From Marsupella aquatica (lineage: Eukaryota; Marchantiophyta), in assembly GCA_973895155.1 (NCBI GenBank), contig OZ316892.1, forward strand, positions 496,001-560,000: DNA of 64,000 nucleotides, read 5' to 3'. The notes under the pieces are model-generated. The model ran no database searches. It was not told the DNA's origin and was given only the letters and a program-made list of their open reading frames with translations. This document shows positions 19,833-30,681 of this stretch, piece after piece (position 1 is the stretch's first letter; each line of letters begins with the position of its first letter). The position numbers and the translations under genes are program-made.

Positions 19833-21437
19833 GTGACAAAACAAGGAAAATATAAACAATTAGGGGCAACCATGGAACCCGGGCAGAGGCCGGAGGTAAG
19901 GCTGAGGGTGAAAACCCGATTAGGGTTAGGGCGCGTTAAGCGTCGGCGGCTAGGAAGGATCAACGGGAAGAAGGACCGGCAGAGGAGAGGGGTAAGGAGC
20001 GCTTGCAGGAGATGGTGGCTCATTTGCGAGCACGAACTAGGCAGACGACTACGGGAGGCCAACTACTGTCAGCTGCTTAGGCAAGCACTCGGGGAGAGAG
20101 TAGATACCGACGATCGACCTAAGGAGGGTATGAGCAACGTCAATCAAGCGGCACATTTCTGGGGATGCCTGTTCGAACAGGCAACTGAGTACATCAAGAC
20201 TTACGAGGACGAGGAGTCAGAAAGGGCAGCTCGAGAACGGCAGGAGCTCGCTCGATTGTGGGAGCTGCACAAGACGGCTTTCTTAGGAGGCGAACTCATC
20301 AAGGACGAGTTCCTGTGGACGCCTACTTCCAATCAACTCGACGATCTTCTGTTTTGCAAAGACAGCGTCGTCGGCATCCGAGAGGCCATCAAGAACTGCA
20401 ACGACATACACTGGGAATTAAAGGGTAGCACGGAAAGGTGGACCCGGGCAACGGTGCTAGGAGAAACCTCCACGGCAGCAGAGATGAAGAGGAAGGGAGC
20501 CGTCAACGATGAAGCCACCCCGGCAAAAAGAACGAGGTCGGCGGCACCAAAGAAGCCAGCCGAGCAGCAGAGCAGGAGGCAGGGAGAAGCCGAAGAGGAG
20601 GAGGTCGATCCCATCAAGGCCATTCCAACCAGGGATGACACCTGGAAGGGCTGGGCGGCAACCCTACCGGTGGAGGTGCAACTACATTTTGCACGGGAGG
20701 AGGATGCATGCTTTACGGCCATGCAGACCAAGAAGTACCAAGGCTTCATGGCCGGATCCGGCTTGGAGGCCTTTGTAAGATTACCATGGCTGAAGCCGGA
20801 GGTACCGGAGTCAGACCTATTAGAATTCGTGGGGTCATGGGAACCCGAGACCAATTGCACGAGGATATATGGGAAGGATTTCTATCTTACTCCCAAGGTA
20901 ATTGCCGAAGTGTTTGGCTTGCCGATGGGCAATAAGACCAAAGTTGATACCAGGAAGACCTTGCCTGACAAGGAGTTCCGGTCGTTCCCCGGGCCATCAA
21001 CGAAGAATGGCTTCTTCCGGAGCACCTGCACCAACCCGCACATAGGAGAGATGATCGACTTCTTGCGGGTGACCATGCATTGTAACTTGCCGAGGGCAGA
21101 GATCGGCAAGGCACAGGTCTATCTGGCAGAAAGGCCAGACCCAAGCCGGGACTACAACGGGTACCTCCTCAACCAATTGAAGAAGATCTTAAAGGAGGAG
21201 CAGCAGGTAATCGGCATGGGGAGCGTGTCGCGGCTTGGCTATCACATGCCGCTGTTGTGCCGGTATGCCAGAGGTCAGACTTTTGCCCCGGTACTTCCCC
21301 TGCAGGTAAGGGCACCCGAGGAAGCTCCAACACTGAGGCCGTTGGCTGAGAAGCCTCCACCACCTGTTAGTCCTACGATCGAGCAGGTGTTTAGGCCCAG
21401 GAAGGAAGACTTGCCGATGCAGCAACCAGGCATGTAG
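19833..21437 (+). CDS. Copy C: ORF3 N-terminal segment
   Basis: This 534-codon segment lacks the extra TAG found in copy B and runs to TAG 21,435-21,437. The minus-strand relic near 28.7 kb has a Gln codon at this site (GMQNLLK), so the TAG is probably a CAG-to-TAG change fixed before the array duplicated. The domain layout is as in copy B: basic N-terminus, helical region, conserved globular domain, Pro-rich tail. Confidence 0.78.
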   Translation: MTKQGKYKQLGATMEPGQRPEVRLRVKTRLGLGRVKRRRLGRINGKKDRQRRGVRSACRRWWLICEHELGRRLREANYCQLLRQALGERVDTDDRPKEGMSNVNQAAHFWGCLFEQATEYIKTYEDEESERAARERQELARLWELHKTAFLGGELIKDEFLWTPTSNQLDDLLFCKDSVVGIREAIKNCNDIHWELKGSTERWTRATVLGETSTAAEMKRKGAVNDEATPAKRTRSAAPKKPAEQQSRRQGEAEEEEVDPIKAIPTRDDTWKGWAATLPVEVQLHFAREEDACFTAMQTKKYQGFMAGSGLEAFVRLPWLKPEVPESDLLEFVGSWEPETNCTRIYGKDFYLTPKVIAEVFGLPMGNKTKVDTRKTLPDKEFRSFPGPSTKNGFFRSTCTNPHIGEMIDFLRVTMHCNLPRAEIGKAQVYLAERPDPSRDYNGYLLNQLKKILKEEQQVIGMGSVSRLGYHMPLLCRYARGQTFAPVLPLQVRAPEEAPTLRPLAEKPPPPVSPTIEQVFRPRKEDLPMQQPGM

Positions 21438-21509
21438 AGTCTGCTGAAACTACTGGAGAAAGAAAAGAAATCGGCATCGGCAACAACAACAACAACGGCA
21501 ACGGCAACA

Positions 21510-22715
21510 ATGCAGGACACTACTACAGAGGTAGGCCTACACCGGCTCACAAGAGAAAACCCCTTTGCTGGAGACAAGGAGAGAATCAGGCCGGAATCCA
21601 AGCCAGGTGTTCGAATGTACGTGGGAACCTCAAGCTCCGAATCTGAGGCAGAATTGCCTGAAGCTCCTACCGACGAAGAGGAGAGGGAGAAGCCGGACGT
21701 CCAAGAAGTAGAGGAGGCAGTGGAGGATTGCAGCCATGATAATTCCGGCTATGGGTCGGACCATCACATTCCAGGAGTAAGGACCTGTGGCCGGTTTGTC
21801 CCCACACTTCCAAGGGTAGTGCGAGGGGACCCCAACCAGCAGAGTAGCCCTGAGTCTCCCCCACCAGATGTTGCTCCCCCGAGCTTCGACGGCATAAAAC
21901 AGACGGTGCAGGAATTTCAGGAGCGAATCAAGCAGGAGGAAGAGGCCGCCCTGGCTAAGGAAAAGGATTTACCAGGAGGAGATTGGCCGGAGGACATCAG
22001 GCGGCTAGCCGAAAAAGGAAGCAAACCTCTAGCCACGATTGAAGAGATCCGCAGGACGGCGTGGGAGCAGAGGCCACGATGGGCGATGCCGATCACTTCT
22101 ACTTACTCCACCTACGCTAAGAATAGAGCCATGGAGTATGGTGAGATGTGTGGGGAACTTGCGCTCGACATCTTTGGAGAGGAGTTGGAGGTAGGACCCT
22201 TTTTCCATAGGGAGCAGTTGGAGAAGCACCAATTAGAAGAAGCAGTGGCTTTAGAGAGAAGCAAGAAGGACGAGGTCATTCGGCGGCTTAGGAGGATGGG
22301 AGCCGAGATTGAAGATCTAAGGGCGGCCAAGAAAGCCCAAGATGAACTGCGGATTAAACGACATGAGCTGAACATCATGCAGGGGCAGTTGGACGCCGCC
22401 CAGGCTGATAATCAGAATATCAAGGATAAACTGGCTCAGACGCAGGAAGAGTTGGCCGACACGATCAAAGAGAGGGAGAAGTGGAAGCAAGAGCTGAAGA
22501 ATACAGAGGAGGCCCACATAACAGCCAACAGCCGGGCCATGGCGGAGACCCAAAGAAAGGAATGGGCGTTGAAAGGGGAGCTCGAGAAAATCCGCGGAGC
22601 CCTTGAGCAGAAGGAGGTCGAGTTAGGGAAATCCTATCAAGGGATTATGGCGCTGCAGCAGGAGCTTGCGTCCCTGACGGCCAGCTTCAAGGCCGACCTA
22701 AGGGAGAAGGACTAG
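21510..22715 (+). CDS. Copy C: ORF3 middle segment
   Basis: This is in the same frame as the N-terminal segment; the frame is open from 21,438 and the first Met is at 21,510. It has an acidic N-terminus and a long coiled coil. It ends at TAG 22,713-22,715, a stop shared by all three copies. Confidence 0.65.
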   Translation: MQDTTTEVGLHRLTRENPFAGDKERIRPESKPGVRMYVGTSSSESEAELPEAPTDEEEREKPDVQEVEEAVEDCSHDNSGYGSDHHIPGVRTCGRFVPTLPRVVRGDPNQQSSPESPPPDVAPPSFDGIKQTVQEFQERIKQEEEAALAKEKDLPGGDWPEDIRRLAEKGSKPLATIEEIRRTAWEQRPRWAMPITSTYSTYAKNRAMEYGEMCGELALDIFGEELEVGPFFHREQLEKHQLEEAVALERSKKDEVIRRLRRMGAEIEDLRAAKKAQDELRIKRHELNIMQGQLDAAQADNQNIKDKLAQTQEELADTIKEREKWKQELKNTEEAHITANSRAMAETQRKEWALKGELEKIRGALEQKEVELGKSYQGIMALQQELASLTASFKADLREKD

Positions 22716-23501
22716 ATGCTCGAACAGACTTACGCCAAGATGAACCAGATGGAGTCTGTCATCATTGCAGAGCTCGACAAGGAGCTAAGAGCAACCCAGG
22801 AGGAGAGGGCTACCTTGAAGAAGGAATTGGAGGAAGCCCACAGGGAGCAGGAGGAGGCCAAAAACGAGCTGGAGGGGGCACGTAAGGACCTGGATGAAAC
22901 CCAAGAGGAGTTGGAGGAAATCACGAGGAAGATGGAGAACCTACAGCGGCGGGCCGACAACCAAACAGAGCGGCTGAAGAAACAAGCCGCAGTATTTAAA
23001 TGCTTAGCTGCAGCAGGTCCATCTCCCGTTGGGACAAACCAGTTACCAGGGGTGGTAATTGCCGAAGGACAAGCCGCGTCAACTGCACCAGTGCCGGAAG
23101 TAAGTGGGAAGGGGAAGGGACCAGCTGCTGAGCCACCAACGAAGAAGAAGCGGAAACCTCCAGGGTCAAGGAGTAATACGACTTCACAGGCCGTGGTGAT
23201 CAAGGAGGTAGACCCAGCACCGACCCCAGACAGGGTCACGGCTAAGGATCCAACTACCCTAGGGGAAGGGGAGGCCGAAGCCGAGGGAGTGGCTGAAGCC
23301 GAAGCCGTGGGAGTGGCTGAGGCCGAAGCCGTGGGTATTGCCGAGGCCGGTGTCGAGGCTGAAGCCGAAGGTGGACCCAGTCAGGCCGATGGAGAGTTGA
23401 CTCGGTCAAGGGCAGGTAATCTGTCAATAGGTGGGCCAACGGCAGTGGCTGAGGAGGAAGTGTTGGGGGCGTCCATTGAGGATCCACCACCGGTGTCGTG
23501 A
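22716..23501 (+). CDS. Copy C: ORF3 C-terminal segment with intact NLS-like motif
   Basis: Coiled coil, then KKKRKP near residue 143 (a classical monopartite NLS pattern), the Ala/Glu repeat and a TGA stop. From 19,833 to 23,501 the frame is 1,223 codons, interrupted only by two TAG codons. Confidence 0.7.
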   Translation: MLEQTYAKMNQMESVIIAELDKELRATQEERATLKKELEEAHREQEEAKNELEGARKDLDETQEELEEITRKMENLQRRADNQTERLKKQAAVFKCLAAAGPSPVGTNQLPGVVIAEGQAASTAPVPEVSGKGKGPAAEPPTKKKRKPPGSRSNTTSQAVVIKEVDPAPTPDRVTAKDPTTLGEGEAEAEGVAEAEAVGVAEAEAVGIAEAGVEAEAEGGPSQADGELTRSRAGNLSIGGPTAVAEEEVLGASIEDPPPVS

Positions 23502-23554
23502 CGGTGCAAGGGCGCCGTTCCTTTTAGGGAAGGCGGACGTGGAGGGAGGAGGCG

Positions 23555-24413
23555 TGAGTGGGCAGGGCGGGCGCGGATATCCACGTTTAGGATTAGGATC
23601 AGAACCAGGAGCGGCCCTGACACTTAGCTTAGTGGGATTGCGGTCCCACTGGTAGGAGCAACACTTGTGCTCCTGCCTTGCTGTACATAGGTAGATTCGG
23701 GCAAGTAGATTACTGTTAAGTAGATTAGGCTTACGATGCAAAGAATGGCGGATCCACTACCAGGATAAGTACCTGGGCAGCGGGGAGCTCAGGGCCTCTT
23801 CTTTAGCAAGTTTTTAGTTTGCACCAGCCGGGCTGGGATCAAGTAGTACGAGAAGCTCTCGGTTAGTCATACAGTGACCCTTGTGTATATTCATGTTTCC
23901 TCATGCCTAAGAGCTGAATAGAGTTGGCCTCACGGCTTAGTTCGCAGAACTTGTGTATGAGATGTACTGTTTGTATGGCAAGTGCATGGTATGACTCAGT
24001 CAGAATGAGTCATTTTGCTATTTGTGTGTCGCATTAACTTGTGTGAAGAGTGCCCACATCAACAGAAGGAAGGAAAGTAAGCAGGGGAGTGAGAGTTGGA
24101 TGTGTCGAGCTGAGAGAGGTCTTAGCGGCTTAACCAAGCCTATTGGGGATCATTCCGGCGGCGGAATCCAAACATACTTAACAGGAAGACAGGGGAAGAC
24201 AGGGGAAGGCCTATATTAGGCCGGCTACGTATCTCATGACCCGATGAAGGATCTGTCCAGTATATGTGTGTAAAATGTTAATAGTAGTAGTAGAAGGTTA
24301 GCAGCGTCCCATGTCGCTAAGCCGCGGAAACGGCCTCGCCAAGCACGAAACCTGCGGGAATCGGCTTGAGCTGGGGGGTTTCTTGGGTTTAGGGAGCCAT
24401 GGGACGCACTACA
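23555..24413 (+). repeat. LTR 3, right end of the Gypsy array
   Basis: Identity with LTRs 1 and 2 runs to 24,413 and then stops: the primer binding site that follows the other LTRs is missing and unrelated sequence begins. LTR 3 has private changes (GATAT near 23,578, T at 24,314, T at 24,410). The target-site duplication cannot be checked, because the left end of the array lies outside the window. Confidence 0.8.
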
Positions 24414-25689
24414 GTCCTCACTGTCTGCACAATCAACCAAGCTATCCGGTAAGTAACCCATAAGAATCTAGACCTCCCAAGTCTAGCATCCTAACTCAAG
24501 CTCGACAGACATTGGTAAGTAGGTCAGTGATAGGTCCTCCCAATGCCATAAGTCAAAACTAGAACCAACACCCACTATTCGTCTAGAACAGTTCCTTCCT
24601 TGGGTGCAACCCGGGTTCCTCCTTGTGTACCTATCCATGACCAACTAACCGCCCTGCCCCCAGAACATGCTCATGGCCCAATTAGCGTAGCTTGTCCTAA
24701 AGCTTCTCCCAACATGCCAAGATCAGAATGGCTCCAACTCTCGGTTCCCGCTCCACTGATGGTCTAGGAGCCAAGTGCCCTTGGAACTCAACCTCCATGC
24801 CTACTTGGCCTTGCCTCCCCAACGCAAGCTCCCTTGGGAGACTGAACACGGTTTGGCTGCTATCTCGATAGGATTTGGCAAGCGAGTGAGATATCCCCCG
24901 TAAACCCCAAGAACCCATGACAACCCTAGACCCAACTGAGCTTAGGAGGATGTAGTCCTCCTTGAGAGCTTTCCAACGCAACGCAACCCGTTGGAAAGTT
25001 ATCATCATTTATGTTTGGCGTTTTTCCTTAATGTCGCAACCGTCGCGGCCCACGACTTTGGCTCACCCTTAGCCCCCAGGGAAACACCACTCCCCTCATA
25101 TATGATTTTGGAGACTTGCCATCCCCGGACCTATTTTGGCCCCCAAATTTGGGCGGGCCCCCACTAGACCCTAACCTGCATGTCTGGGCGCACCACCAAC
25201 TGGCAATGTCCATAACTTTCTAGTTAGGCATCTGTAAGTGGAGTGCCTTAGCCCATTGTGATTGAGCCGACCCAATGCTCATGCCTAGGCCCTCAGATCC
25301 TGTCATTGTCTGGGACTCCCTATGGGCCAAACTTGCGGGTCATAACTTGCGACAGTTGCCCATGGAGTAAAATCCATTTGCCTTAGGCCCAAGATGAGCT
25401 CTCCTTCAAGCACTCAAAATTCAAAGTTTGTTCGGGGGTTCGGATGGTCGACCTTGAGCCCGGCCCGTTCCCCTTGACCCGACTAGCCCTCAACTAGTTT
25501 AAGTCCTAGTGTGTGTCACCAACTTAGCGTCTTGCCTTCACCAGTGCCACTCCCCATTGTTCACCAGTCTCCCCATGCTAAGTCCTCCGCGGATGGCCAT
25601 TTCGGGCCTAGACCATAGGGGAGCTCGGCGTCGGAGTCAGTGACGCCGGAGCTAAGTAAGGTAGTTGATTTTTGTGACTTTACTACTAT
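24414..25689. other. Non-coding flank of the array, probably decayed LTR-type sequence
   Basis: No convincing gene is present; open frames are short and show no family. The composition and phrases such as the stretch around 25,200 (CCATAACTTTCTAG) recall the non-coding parts of old plant LTR elements. That is only an impression. Confidence 0.35.
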
Positions 25690-25925
25690 GCAATGATAGA
25701 TTGTAGATGTATGCAACTTGGTTGACAGGTTCAGCCCAAAAACTATTATGCAACTTGGACTTACATAGCATGTTGCGTGCTTTCTCTAGTAATGTCTGAT
25801 TCAACCATTCTGCAACTCCATTATGCTACGGGGCCTCCAATACATGTAATGACGCTTGGGGCCAAAGTCCTGACCAAATTGGTCAAGCTCATTGGACTTA
25901 TACTCGCCACCGTTATTTGATCACA
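25690..25925 (-). pseudogene. Decayed Copia integrase fragment
   Basis: Read on the minus strand, the translation follows the Copia integrase core: a GGEYKSNEL motif, a damaged counterpart of the usual TPQQNGVAER region, then NQTLLEKARNMLC and FWAEPVNQVAY. It has lost the Pro-Gln-Gln motif and is not a usable frame. It is distinct from the complete Copia element at 38.4 kb. It abuts one block of the inverted duplication. Confidence 0.65.
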
Positions 25926-25939
25926 CACTTCAACCACTC

Positions 25940-26775
25940 ACATGTTATCCTTGGGTTGTGTATAGGATTGACTAGTAGGACACCTTGATAGGCGTTGACT
26001 TGTAAGTAAGTTGCCCATATACACAAACTCGGATCTCTGTTTCATTTAAAAAGACTACAATTCAGAAATAAAGCCTAGACAGCTTCTGTAGATTGGCTCT
26101 ATAGATTCCATTAATTTGTGATTAGACACAAACAACATGACTGTGAAAGCGCTCCCCCTCCCTCTCCTAATGATTCAGAAGTAAAGCCCATCCAACATTA
26201 TTTTAATTGGCTCTTATAGAATGCATGGAGAGTAGATACATACAACATGAATATGACAGCCCCCCTCTCCCTGTGCTTCCTTGGAGATGAGAAAAGAATC
26301 AAGCATGAGGTTCAAGTCAAGTCTTTATCACATAAGCCTCAAAGCAGGAAATTCATGCAAGTGTAAGTGTCACACCGTGGTGTTGGAACAAGGGTTTTTG
26401 TTTACAAGTAGGTACTCACAACGTTGAAATCGCTCTTCAGTCCCATTACCTGAAGGCCTTGTACAACAACAATGGCTGATGCCAATACCAATCAAACTGG
26501 AAGATGAGGGATGAACTGTGTACATCAAACGTCTTTGTTGAGAATTTCTTCAAGGTTGTTTGGTCACATCATAATCCAAGAAAATGACATGCAAACAAAT
26601 CAATCATACCTGGTTGTAAAGTGTTGCCTGAAGCACTCCGTATCCAAAATTTCCATTGAATCAGCTCCCTTCCCGTGAAGAGAAAAGAGAGCTTAATGGT
26701 ATAGTGGTGAGAGATATAATCTTTCCTGTTTGACAAACTTTCAAATCAGTCTAGATAAGTAGTGCAATCTTCCAG
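25940..26775 (-). repeat. Inverted segmental duplication, block II (partner 61,185-61,965)
   Basis: The reverse complement matches 61,185-61,965 with moderate divergence. Shared landmarks are CTATACACAACCCAAGGATAAC near 25,960 and 61,913, AGGCAACACT followed by CCAGGTATGATT near 26,620 and 61,360, and GATTGCACTACTTA near 26,765 and 61,203. Within this copy about 110 bp is duplicated in tandem (roughly 26,062-26,278, each unit starting TTCAGAARTAAAGCC). No coding frame is recognised. Confidence 0.75.
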
Positions 26776-26821
26776 AGCTAAACCCTAAACCCTTCCTACC
26801 TCACCCTACCTCCCCTTCCTG

Positions 26822-29791
26822 CTCTAGTGGTGGATCCGCTACCCCGGCTTCATCAATGATCGTCCCGGCCTCGGCCTTGCCCTCCCCGCCTTCTAGGACA
26901 GTTGGATCCTCTGTCGTGACCCTGCCTGAGGGTGGTGCCGTGTTCTCCTCCTTGGTCACGGTGGTGGCTTGAGAAGCCATGTTGCTCCCTGACCCAGAGG
27001 GTTTCCGCTTCTTCTTCTTCCCTTGGTCGGCAGCTGGTCCCTTCCCCTTGCCACTTAATTACCTCCGGCACTTGTGCGAGTGCCGCAGCTTGTCCCTCGG
27101 CCAGTACTATCCCTGGCAACTTTGTTGCCACAATTGGAGTCTGAACGGATGAAGCCAAGCACTTGAATACTGCGGCTTGTTTCCTTGGCCGATCCGTTTG
27201 GTTGTCGGCCCGCTGCTGTAAGTTCTCCATCTTCCTCGTGCTTTCCTCCAACTCCTCTTGTGTTTTGTCCAGGTCCTTGCACGCCTCCTCCAACTCCTTC
27301 TGGGCTTCCTCCAATTCTTTCCTTAAGGTAGCCCTCTCCTCCTGGGTTGCTCTCAGCTCCTTGTCAAGCTCCGTTACGACCTCAGACTCCATCTGGTTCA
27401 TCTTGGCATAAGTCTGATCGAGCTGGTCGTCCTTCTCACGCATGTCAACCTTGAAGCTGGCCGTTAGGGATGCAAGCTCCTACTGCAACACAATAATCCC
27501 TTGATAGGATTTCCCTAACTCGGCCTCCTTTTGTTCAAGGGCTCCGCGGAGATCCTCGAGCTCCCCCTTCAACGCCCTCTCCTTCCTCTGGGTCTCCGCC
27601 ATGGCCCGATTGTTGGTTGCTATGTGGGCCTCCTCTACGTCCCTCAGTTTTCCTTGACCAAGTTGGCCAACTCCCCTTGGGTCCAAGTCAGTTTATCCTT
27701 GATAATCTGATTATCAGACTGAGCTGTATCCAGTTGCCCCTGCATGATGTTTAGCTCATGCCGCTTAATCCGCAGCTCATCTTGGTCTTTCTTGGCTGCC
27801 TTTAGGTCTTCTGCCTTGGCTTCCTTCTCCCTAAGCCATTGGATGACCTCGTCTTTCTTTCTCCTCTCCAAAGCCACCGCTTCTTCCAATCGGCATTTCT
27901 CCAACATCTCCCTCTGGAAAAAGGGTCCCTGCTCCAACTCCTCCCCAAAGATGTTGAGCGCAAGTTCTCCACACATCTCCCCGTACTCCATGGCTATGTC
28001 TTGTGCATAGGTGGAGTGAGTAGTAGTCATCGGCATCAACCACCACGGCCTTTGTTCCCAAGCCGCCTTTCGGATTTCTTCTATCGTGGCTGGAGGGCTG
28101 CTTCGTCTTTCTGCAAGCCACCGGATGTCCTCTGGCCATTCTCCCCTAGATAAATCCTTCTCCTTGGCCAGGGCTGCCTCCTCTTCTTCCCTGAGGCACT
28201 CTTGAAACTCTTGTGCCGTCTGTGTTATCCCGTCAAATCTCGGGGGAGCGACATCTGGTGGGGGAGACCTGGGGCTGCTCAGCTGGGTGGGGTCCCCTTA
28301 TACTACTCTTGGAAGCGTGGGGATGAAATGGCCACAGGTCCTTACTCTTGGGACATGATGATCCAACCCATAGCCTGAGTCATCATTGCCATAGTCCTCC
28401 ATTACCTCCTCCCCGGCTTGGACTACCGGCTCCCCCCGCTGCTCTCTTGGTCTTGCTGTGAATACGGCCTCTTGCCGAACATAGCTCATGAGTCCTGGTT
28501 CCTCCTCCGGCTTCCAAGCTGTCCTCTCCTTTTGTTTACCGTGACCAGGAGCTTTGGGCTGCTCTCCCTTGGATTCTGGACTTGTGGCTCCCACATACAT
28601 TCAAACCCCCGGCTCGTGTTCCGGCCTCCTTCTTTCCTTGGCTCCGATAAAGGGGTTTTCCCTTGTGAGTCGGCTTAGGCCTACTTCTTGAGCAGCGTCC
28701 TATATCGGTGCCATTGCCGTTGCTGTCTTCTTTTCCTTCTCCAGCAGTTTCAGAAGATTTTGCATGCCTGGTTGATGCATCGGCAAGTCCTCCATCCTCG
28801 TCCTAAACACTTGCTCGATCGTAGGACTGCCGGGTTGGTTGGGTTCCTCTGCTGCCGGCCTCTGGTCCGAAACCTCTTCTAGTGCCCTTGACTGCAGGGG
28901 AAGTACTAGGGCAAAGATCTGACTTTGGGCATACCGGCACAATAGCGGCATGTGATAGCCAAGCCGGGACACGCTTCCTTTGCCGATCACCTGTTGTTCC
29001 TCCTTCAAGATCTTCTTTAGTTGGGTGAAGAGGTACCCGTTGTAGTCCCGGCTTGGGTCTAGCCTCTCCACTAGGTAGACCTGTGCCTTGCCAATCTTTG
29101 GCCTCGGGAAGTTGCAATGCATGGTTACCCGTAGGAAATCGATTATCTCCCCAATGTGCGAGTTGGTGTAGGTGTTCCCGAAGAAGCCATTTTTTGTTGA
29201 TGGCCCTCGGAACGATTGGAACTCCTTGTCTGACAAGGTCTTCCTGGTATCTACTTTGGTCTTATTGCCCATCGACAAGCCAAACACTTCGGCAATCACC
29301 TTGGGAGTGAGATAGAACTCCTTCTCATACACCCTTGTGGAATTTGTCTTGAGCTCCCATGATCCCACGAATTCTAATAAGTCAGAATCTGGCACCTCTG
29401 GCTTCAGCCACGGTAATTTCACGAAGGCTTCCAGGCCGGCCGGATCCGGCCATGAAGCCCTGGTACTTCCGAGTTTGCATAGCCGTAAAGCATGCATCCT
29501 CCTCTCATGCAAAGTGTAATTGCACTTCCTCAGGGATGGTCGCCGCCCAGCCCCTCCATGTGTCATCCCTTGTTGGAACAACATTGATGGGGTCAACCTC
29601 CTTTTCTTTGGCTTCTCCCTGCCTCCTGCTTCCTAACTTGGCTGGCTTCCTTGGTGCCGCCGACCTTGTTCTCTTCGCAGGGGTGGCCTCTTTGTTGTTG
29701 TCCACTTTCCTCTTCATAGCGGCTGCCGTGGATGTTTCTCTGAGCACGGTTGCCTTCGTCCACCCCTCCATGCTACCCTTCAGCTCCCAGT
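26822..29791 (-). pseudogene. Relic of the Gypsy ORF3, 3' part
   Basis: This minus-strand sequence is homologous to ORF3 of the Gypsy array, from about codon 195 to the end. Recognisable pieces are the globular domain (28,700-29,596, with YLTPKVIAEVFGLSMG), the acidic region, the coiled coil (27,644-28,039 and 26,853-27,443) and a KKKKRKP basic cluster. Frames are broken by indels. At the sites of the ORF3 amber codons in the array it has sense codons (Gln at one, Asp/Gln around the other). Homology stops close to the ORF3 stop codon and no LTR follows. It continues at 34,034 beyond a 4.2-kb insertion. Confidence 0.88.
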
Positions 29792-30356
29792 TGTCATGCC
29801 GTCAGCCTAGGCCTTAACCCGGGCTTCGGCTTAGACAGGCATATCCTTTGTTAATATGAGGGTTTGGGCAGGGAGGGAGGCACGGAATGGACCTAACTCA
29901 CATAAACTAGCGCTAAGTGCACCTATTGTCATATACGGACACCTCTTAGGTATGGCTTGTGTTCCGCCGCCGGAACATACCTCAATCGATAGCAGGATCG
30001 ACCCCGGCTTACAGGTTTCTAAGCCTTCGTGTTGTCCACCTTCGATCCAGATTCGATGGTATGGGTACTCAACCCGGGCTCGCAACCACTTACCCGCAAG
30101 CTACACCCCGTGCACAACTTGGGTAGTGCGTTTGGCCAAGCGTTGGCACATATACATGAGATTCACACATATACATACGCACAAGCATACAATCTCAATT
30201 TACACGAAGGAAATAATGGGAAAGGATTTTACTACATAGGAGACATATGCGTACACTTAGTTGACCCGAAAGCTCTGGAATGAATAGGTCCGAGGCCGAG
30301 GGTGTACACTACAACGGAGCCTGGCTCCGCACTCGCCCAGCAAGCTTAGTCCTACA
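29792..30356 (-). repeat. Candidate 3' LTR of the nested insertion
   Basis: On the minus strand it begins TGTAGGAC after a purine tract and ends CATGACA at the target-site duplication. It contains TTCCGGCGGCGGAA (29,962-29,975), followed by a CATACCTAA-like stretch. The LTRs of the main Gypsy array carry the same palindrome with a similar downstream stretch, so the two LTR families may be related. Confidence 0.45.
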
Positions 30357-30681
30357 CCCTCCCCTTGGTACTCTTTCACTCCCATAGGTCGGGACTCCCC
30401 GCATACCGCGGATGTCCAACACTGAGACTAAAAATCCTCCTGCCTCTACCAAGGGGTGCACTAAATACTAAGGGCCGAGGAACGGAGTGCCCTTGCGCCC
30501 GAAGATTTGCTAACTAAGGTCCTAACTAAGCTGGCTGTCAGGCCGGAAAATGACTTGTCTTATTAGAAGATCCTAATCTACGCAGGTTATACAGCATGGC
30601 AGTGCTGCTTTAACTAGGGCAGGTGCTTGTCCCTATAGCCTAATTTAACTACTCCTACTCTATTTTAATCATACTCCGCCG

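Larger units (their letters stand above)
1..24413 (+). mobile_element. Tandem array of a Gypsy-type LTR retrotransposon (tail of copy A, copies B and C, three LTRs)
   Basis: The same sequence recurs at an exact offset of 10,881 bp: the third ORF ends at 953, 11,834 and 22,715, and the LTR 3' end falls at 2,651, 13,532 and 24,413. The order is ORF3 tail, LTR, internal B, LTR, internal C, LTR, so neighbouring copies share an LTR. The copies differ by only scattered substitutions, which points to very recent duplication. Domain order gag-PR-RT-RH-INT places it in Gypsy/Metaviridae. No chromodomain is seen after integrase and there is a large extra ORF 3' of pol, which fits the Athila/Tat side of plant Gypsy elements. 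That lineage placement is inference. The left end of copy A lies outside the window. Confidence 0.93.
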
